Assembly: GCA_902763835.1 (NCBI GenBank)
Contig: CACWTQ010000023.1
Location: forward strand, 1-63,151
Reading direction: 5' to 3'
Length of the DNA stretch: 63,151 nt
Origin: an uncultured Ruminococcus sp.
GTDB taxonomy: Bacteria > Bacillota > Clostridia > Oscillospirales > Acutalibacteraceae
Made by a program: the position numbers and the translations under genes
Shown here: positions 60,898-63,151 of the stretch, piece by piece
Numbering within the stretch: position 1 is the first letter of the stretch
How the letters are laid out: each line of letters opens with the position of its first letter
The notes under the pieces: generated by a model
The model's input: only the letters and a program-made list of their open reading frames with translations
What the model was told of the DNA's origin: nothing
Database searches by the model: none

Positions 60898-61150
60898 TTG
60901 CAGACCACCTTTTTTGCACATATTACGCTTATATCAATTTTAACATATTTTTTAGGAAAATGCAAAGAAATCTTTGAAATTATAAAAAGTTTATAGTTGT
61001 ACGGCTGAGGAAATGTGTAATTTGTAATTATGATATTTAGGGATTATTTAAAGAAGATGATGATTAATTTAATAAGGCTTTTATACTCGAAAATGAAAAC
61101 ATTGAGCAAGTGTCTAGCAATATCAATTTTTATAAAGGTTTGACAGTTAA
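60898..61150. other. AT-rich gap upstream of holB
   Basis: No gene. A TATACTCGAAAA word (about 61082) is a partial copy of the TATACTCG motif, and TGTAATTTGTAATTA (about 61017) a partial unit of the AATGCGTAATT module. Confidence 0.4.
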
Positions 61151-61259
61151 GGAACTGTTTGGAAATAAGTTGAACAATTTAGACGCAGGATAATTTGTTC
61201 TGTGTTAGGCACAATACCGCAGGAATACTGACGTATTTCAAGGTGTTGTAACGACACAC
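61151..61259 (+). repeat. MITE family A, copy 13 (right-truncated)
   Basis: GGAACTGTTTGG ... through GTTGTAACGACACAC, then broken 9 bp before the stop of the epimerase gene. TAA precedes it (61148-61150). Confidence 0.88.
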
Positions 61260-61268
61260 TCTATCCTA

Positions 61269-62198
61269 TTATTTTTCTATAACATTATCAATATAATCAA
61301 AATAAGGCTTCTTATTTACAGCACCCTGATTCTTAACGTACCATTTGTAGGAATCTTTCAATCCTTTCGCAAACGGCATTGTATCGGGCATAAGCTCCGA
61401 CATCTTCGTCACGTTCAGAACATAGCTGTAATTGTGGAACGGAAAATAACTCCTTTGGGCGTGTTCGTTGCCGACGCTTATCAAGGTTGGTTCTGCTCCG
61501 ACAACCTTGTAGCACGCTTTGACAAACGAATTAATATTCTCGGCTTCTCTGTTTCCAACGTTGAAAATGTGCTGTGCAGGGTGGGTTCTCAGAAGAATAT
61601 CAATAAATCGGCAGAGGTCGTTCACATGTAAAAATTGCAGCTTCATCAATCCGTAGTTCGGCACGTAAAACGGACGCTCAACAAGGGCACAGTCAAAAAC
61701 AAACGCTTCACGGTATAGATTATTCATCTTTCCGTACAGGTACGGCGGACGGAGAATGTATGCCTGCGGACAGCGTTCAAGAAGAACTCGCTCGGCTGCA
61801 AGCTTGTTTATACCGTAGTCGCCCCAAATGCTGTTCGCTCCGCACTCCTGTTCCTCCGTGAACGGCTGGGTAAGTGTTTCGGGATACACGGCACTTGACG
61901 AGATAAAAACGAAGTCACGGACTGTACGCAAGCCGCTGAGGAGATTTTCCATTTCGGTGCGTGTATAGATGTTTACTGCAATCACAACGTCAAAGTCGTA
62001 TTGCGAAAGTTTGCTGCCGATGTTGTTCTTGTCGCACTCGATAAGGTGTACTCCCTTAACTTGGTTGTGAGTGCCACGGTTCATAACGTAAACTTCGGCT
62101 TCCTGTTCGGAGGTATACTCCGGAATAAACTTAGTGTAGTACTCTGCTATGTACCTGCTGACAAAAATTGTTCCGCCTGTGATAAGAATTTTTCTCAT
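61269..62198 (-). CDS. NAD-dependent sugar epimerase/dehydratase family protein
   Basis: A 309-aa extended short-chain dehydrogenase. Nucleotide-binding ITGGTIFVSRYIAEYY at the N-terminus (GGTxF variant of GxxGxxG), SSSAVYPET, catalytic YGINK (Tyr and Lys near residue 128), and LRPPYLYG. The GGT-F-V form is shared with the chloroplast RNA-binding/epimerase subgroup; the substrate is probably a nucleotide sugar but cannot be fixed. GGGAGGA precedes the ATG. A truncated MITE ends 9 bp after its stop. Confidence 0.85.
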   Translation of the reverse strand: MRKILITGGTIFVSRYIAEYYTKFIPEYTSEQEAEVYVMNRGTHNQVKGVHLIECDKNNIGSKLSQYDFDVVIAVNIYTRTEMENLLSGLRTVRDFVFISSSAVYPETLTQPFTEEQECGANSIWGDYGINKLAAERVLLERCPQAYILRPPYLYGKMNNLYREAFVFDCALVERPFYVPNYGLMKLQFLHVNDLCRFIDILLRTHPAQHIFNVGNREAENINSFVKACYKVVGAEPTLISVGNEHAQRSYFPFHNYSYVLNVTKMSELMPDTMPFAKGLKDSYKWYVKNQGAVNKKPYFDYIDNVIEK

Positions 62199-62370
62199 TC
62201 TGAATCCTCCCGGAAATTATTTCTACAGAATACTTTATCATATTACCATAGTAATACGGTAGTGATTAAAATCGATAAACTGTTTCGACTTAAGTATAAC
62301 ACATTCAGCCAAATTTGTAAATAGTAATTTTAGAAAGTGTAAAAAAAAATAAAACAATGCGAAAAGCGTA

Positions 62371-62398
62371 TTTACAACGGGAAAAAAGGTTATATAAT
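62371..62398 (+). promoter_or_regulatory. Promoter of the last gene
   Basis: TTTACA at 62371 and TATAAT at 62393, spacer 16 bp, about 40 bp before the start. Confidence 0.6.
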
Positions 62399-62436
62399 AG
62401 ATATAAAGGGTTATTATTCAAATGGAGATTATAAAT

Positions 62437-63000
62437 ATGGTTAAAAGATTATTTACAATTTTTGCAGGGGTTACGTTTTTATGTATAATAGGCGGAGTTA
62501 TATATGCCGATTCATGCGGTTTGTTTTTGCAGAATAATGAGGCTGCCAAGCAGCTTGTTGACAGATATATGTCGTCCGTTATGAAAAATTACAGTCCGAA
62601 CGAGGAGAAAATTTCCTTTCGTGGCATTGTGAAAGAGGGCTGCGATTTTTGGTACTTCAATGATTACAACAGCAAGCAAATATCGGAAAATCATTGCAAA
62701 GGTTCGGATTATGAGGTTGAAGAAGCGGACTATTCGATTGAGTATGATTCCGTTGAATACAATAATAAAAGGTATACTATAGATGCAACTGTAACACGTG
62801 AGGTTAAGTACAAGAATTACCCCGATGAGGTAAAGAGCGTAAGCAAGCATACATTTACCATTGAACAGTACGGAACTTCCATGTACATTGTGAATGATGT
62901 TACGCACGAAAAAGGTGATGTTCTTATGCCCGAAAAAACGCCGAAGAATTTAAAGTACAGCATTGAAACAGAGGATAAACCGACTGCGGATACACCATGA
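62437..63000 (+). CDS. Hypothetical exported or membrane-anchored protein
   Basis: A 187-aa protein; ATG 62437 is chosen because GGAG lies 9 nt upstream. N-terminal hydrophobic segment (LFTIFAGVTFLCIIGGVIYA, residues about 4-23) acts as a signal or anchor. The rest is a mixed domain with many Tyr/Asp/Glu (EEADYSIEYDSVEYNNKRY) and a pattern of beta strands, and a Pro/Thr-rich tail. No family is recognised. Confidence 0.75.
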   Translation: MVKRLFTIFAGVTFLCIIGGVIYADSCGLFLQNNEAAKQLVDRYMSSVMKNYSPNEEKISFRGIVKEGCDFWYFNDYNSKQISENHCKGSDYEVEEADYSIEYDSVEYNNKRYTIDATVTREVKYKNYPDEVKSVSKHTFTIEQYGTSMYIVNDVTHEKGDVLMPEKTPKNLKYSIETEDKPTADTP

Positions 63001-63026
63001 ATAATTAATATTATTTTATCCTACCT

Positions 63027-63099
63027 CGGCAAGAAGACTCCGACCTCTATATGTCGGGGATGAATTGCCGTCAGCCCGTAGGGCTGAGAATTACTTGAC
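63027..63099 (+). ncRNA. Structured element, possible second type of tnpB right end
   Basis: Nested helices without coding potential: outer CGGCAA (63027) / TTGCCG (63065-63070), inner CTCCGAC (63038) / GTCGGGG (63053), then TCAGCCC-gta-GGGCTGA (63071-63087), and a possible terminus ACTTGAC near 63099. It resembles the hairpin block at the end of IS200/IS605-type elements in gut Firmicutes. It is cut off by the window end and not related in sequence to the copies at 2741 and 49848. Confidence 0.35.
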
Positions 63100-63151
63100 A
63101 TCTCAAAAATATGATGAATTGTAAAGAGGATCATTGAACAAAGCGTATAAA

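Noticed and set aside
1..61259. CRISPR array
   Set aside because: The repeats are kilobases apart, have inverted ends and target duplications, and no cas genes are present.

Overview
The window is a contiguous piece of a chromosome from a low-to-mid GC, spore-forming, anaerobic gut Firmicute, most like the Ruminococcus group (Oscillospiraceae; Ruminococcus bromii-like is my best guess). The basis is spoVT and spoIIP, a type I dockerin on a secreted protein, a maltodextrin ABC importer beside a glycogen branching enzyme, a meso-DAP-type MurE motif, clostridial-style HisRS, and strong AGGAGG ribosome sites. The species call is inference; no 16S gene is present.

Layout. 0.2-4.7 kb: M18 aminopeptidase, endonuclease IV, a TnpB-type guide-RNA relic, cysS. 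4.8-7.8 kb: a doubly broken acyltransferase and murE. 8.2-15.4 kb: a putative free-standing structured RNA, then a maltodextrin importer (binding protein, MalF, MalG, no ATPase) with a second, paralogous binding protein and a DUF1848 protein. 15.6-20.9 kb: spoVT, a lipoprotein, a phage-tail-like orphan, spoIIP, glgB. 21.8-27.4 kb: a secreted CHAP-dockerin protein, glmS and a CapD-like dehydratase. 28-42.3 kb: cell-surface polymer genes (Wzm/Wzt-type exporter, TagF-like and Stealth phosphotransferases, YfhO protein, two GtrB-like glycosyltransferases, a GT-C-like membrane protein) with hprA between. 42.5-46.7 kb: a lone 5S rRNA, a candidate small RNA, an orphan immunity-like protein, a pilin, glucokinase and a membrane gene split by a small transposon. 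46.9-49.7 kb: a coenzyme A supply cluster (coaBC facing panT-coaX). 50-53.5 kb: two identical tRNA-Leu(GAG) genes, minD-like, mgsA, hisS. 53.6-63 kb: a coiled-coil protein, an FHA-FtsW/RodA fusion followed by a class B PBP, a ferredoxin, holB-ricT, an epimerase and an exported protein.

The most striking feature is not a gene. At least 13 copies of one short inverted-repeat element (GGAACTGT...ACAGTTCC) are spread through the window, about one per 5 kb. They come in size classes of about 69, 100, 138 and 172 bp. Six of nine two-ended copies are flanked by matching 3-bp TAA or TTA duplications. In two places (46.2 kb and 4.9 kb) removing one copy plus one duplication restores an open reading frame across the insertion. 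This is a non-autonomous transposon (MITE) family, and no transposase for it is in the window.

Other mobile debris: two nearly identical copies of a structured RNA resembling the guide RNA at the right end of IS200/IS605 tnpB elements, with no tnpB present. Copy 1 has a consensus promoter. Copy 2 is split by a 124-bp IS231-like miniature element with a 10-bp target duplication. There are also several other dispersed intergenic repeats: an AATGCGTAATT/AAGTTGGTTT module, ACTTCAT hairpins, a 105-bp palindromic unit and a TATACTCG motif.
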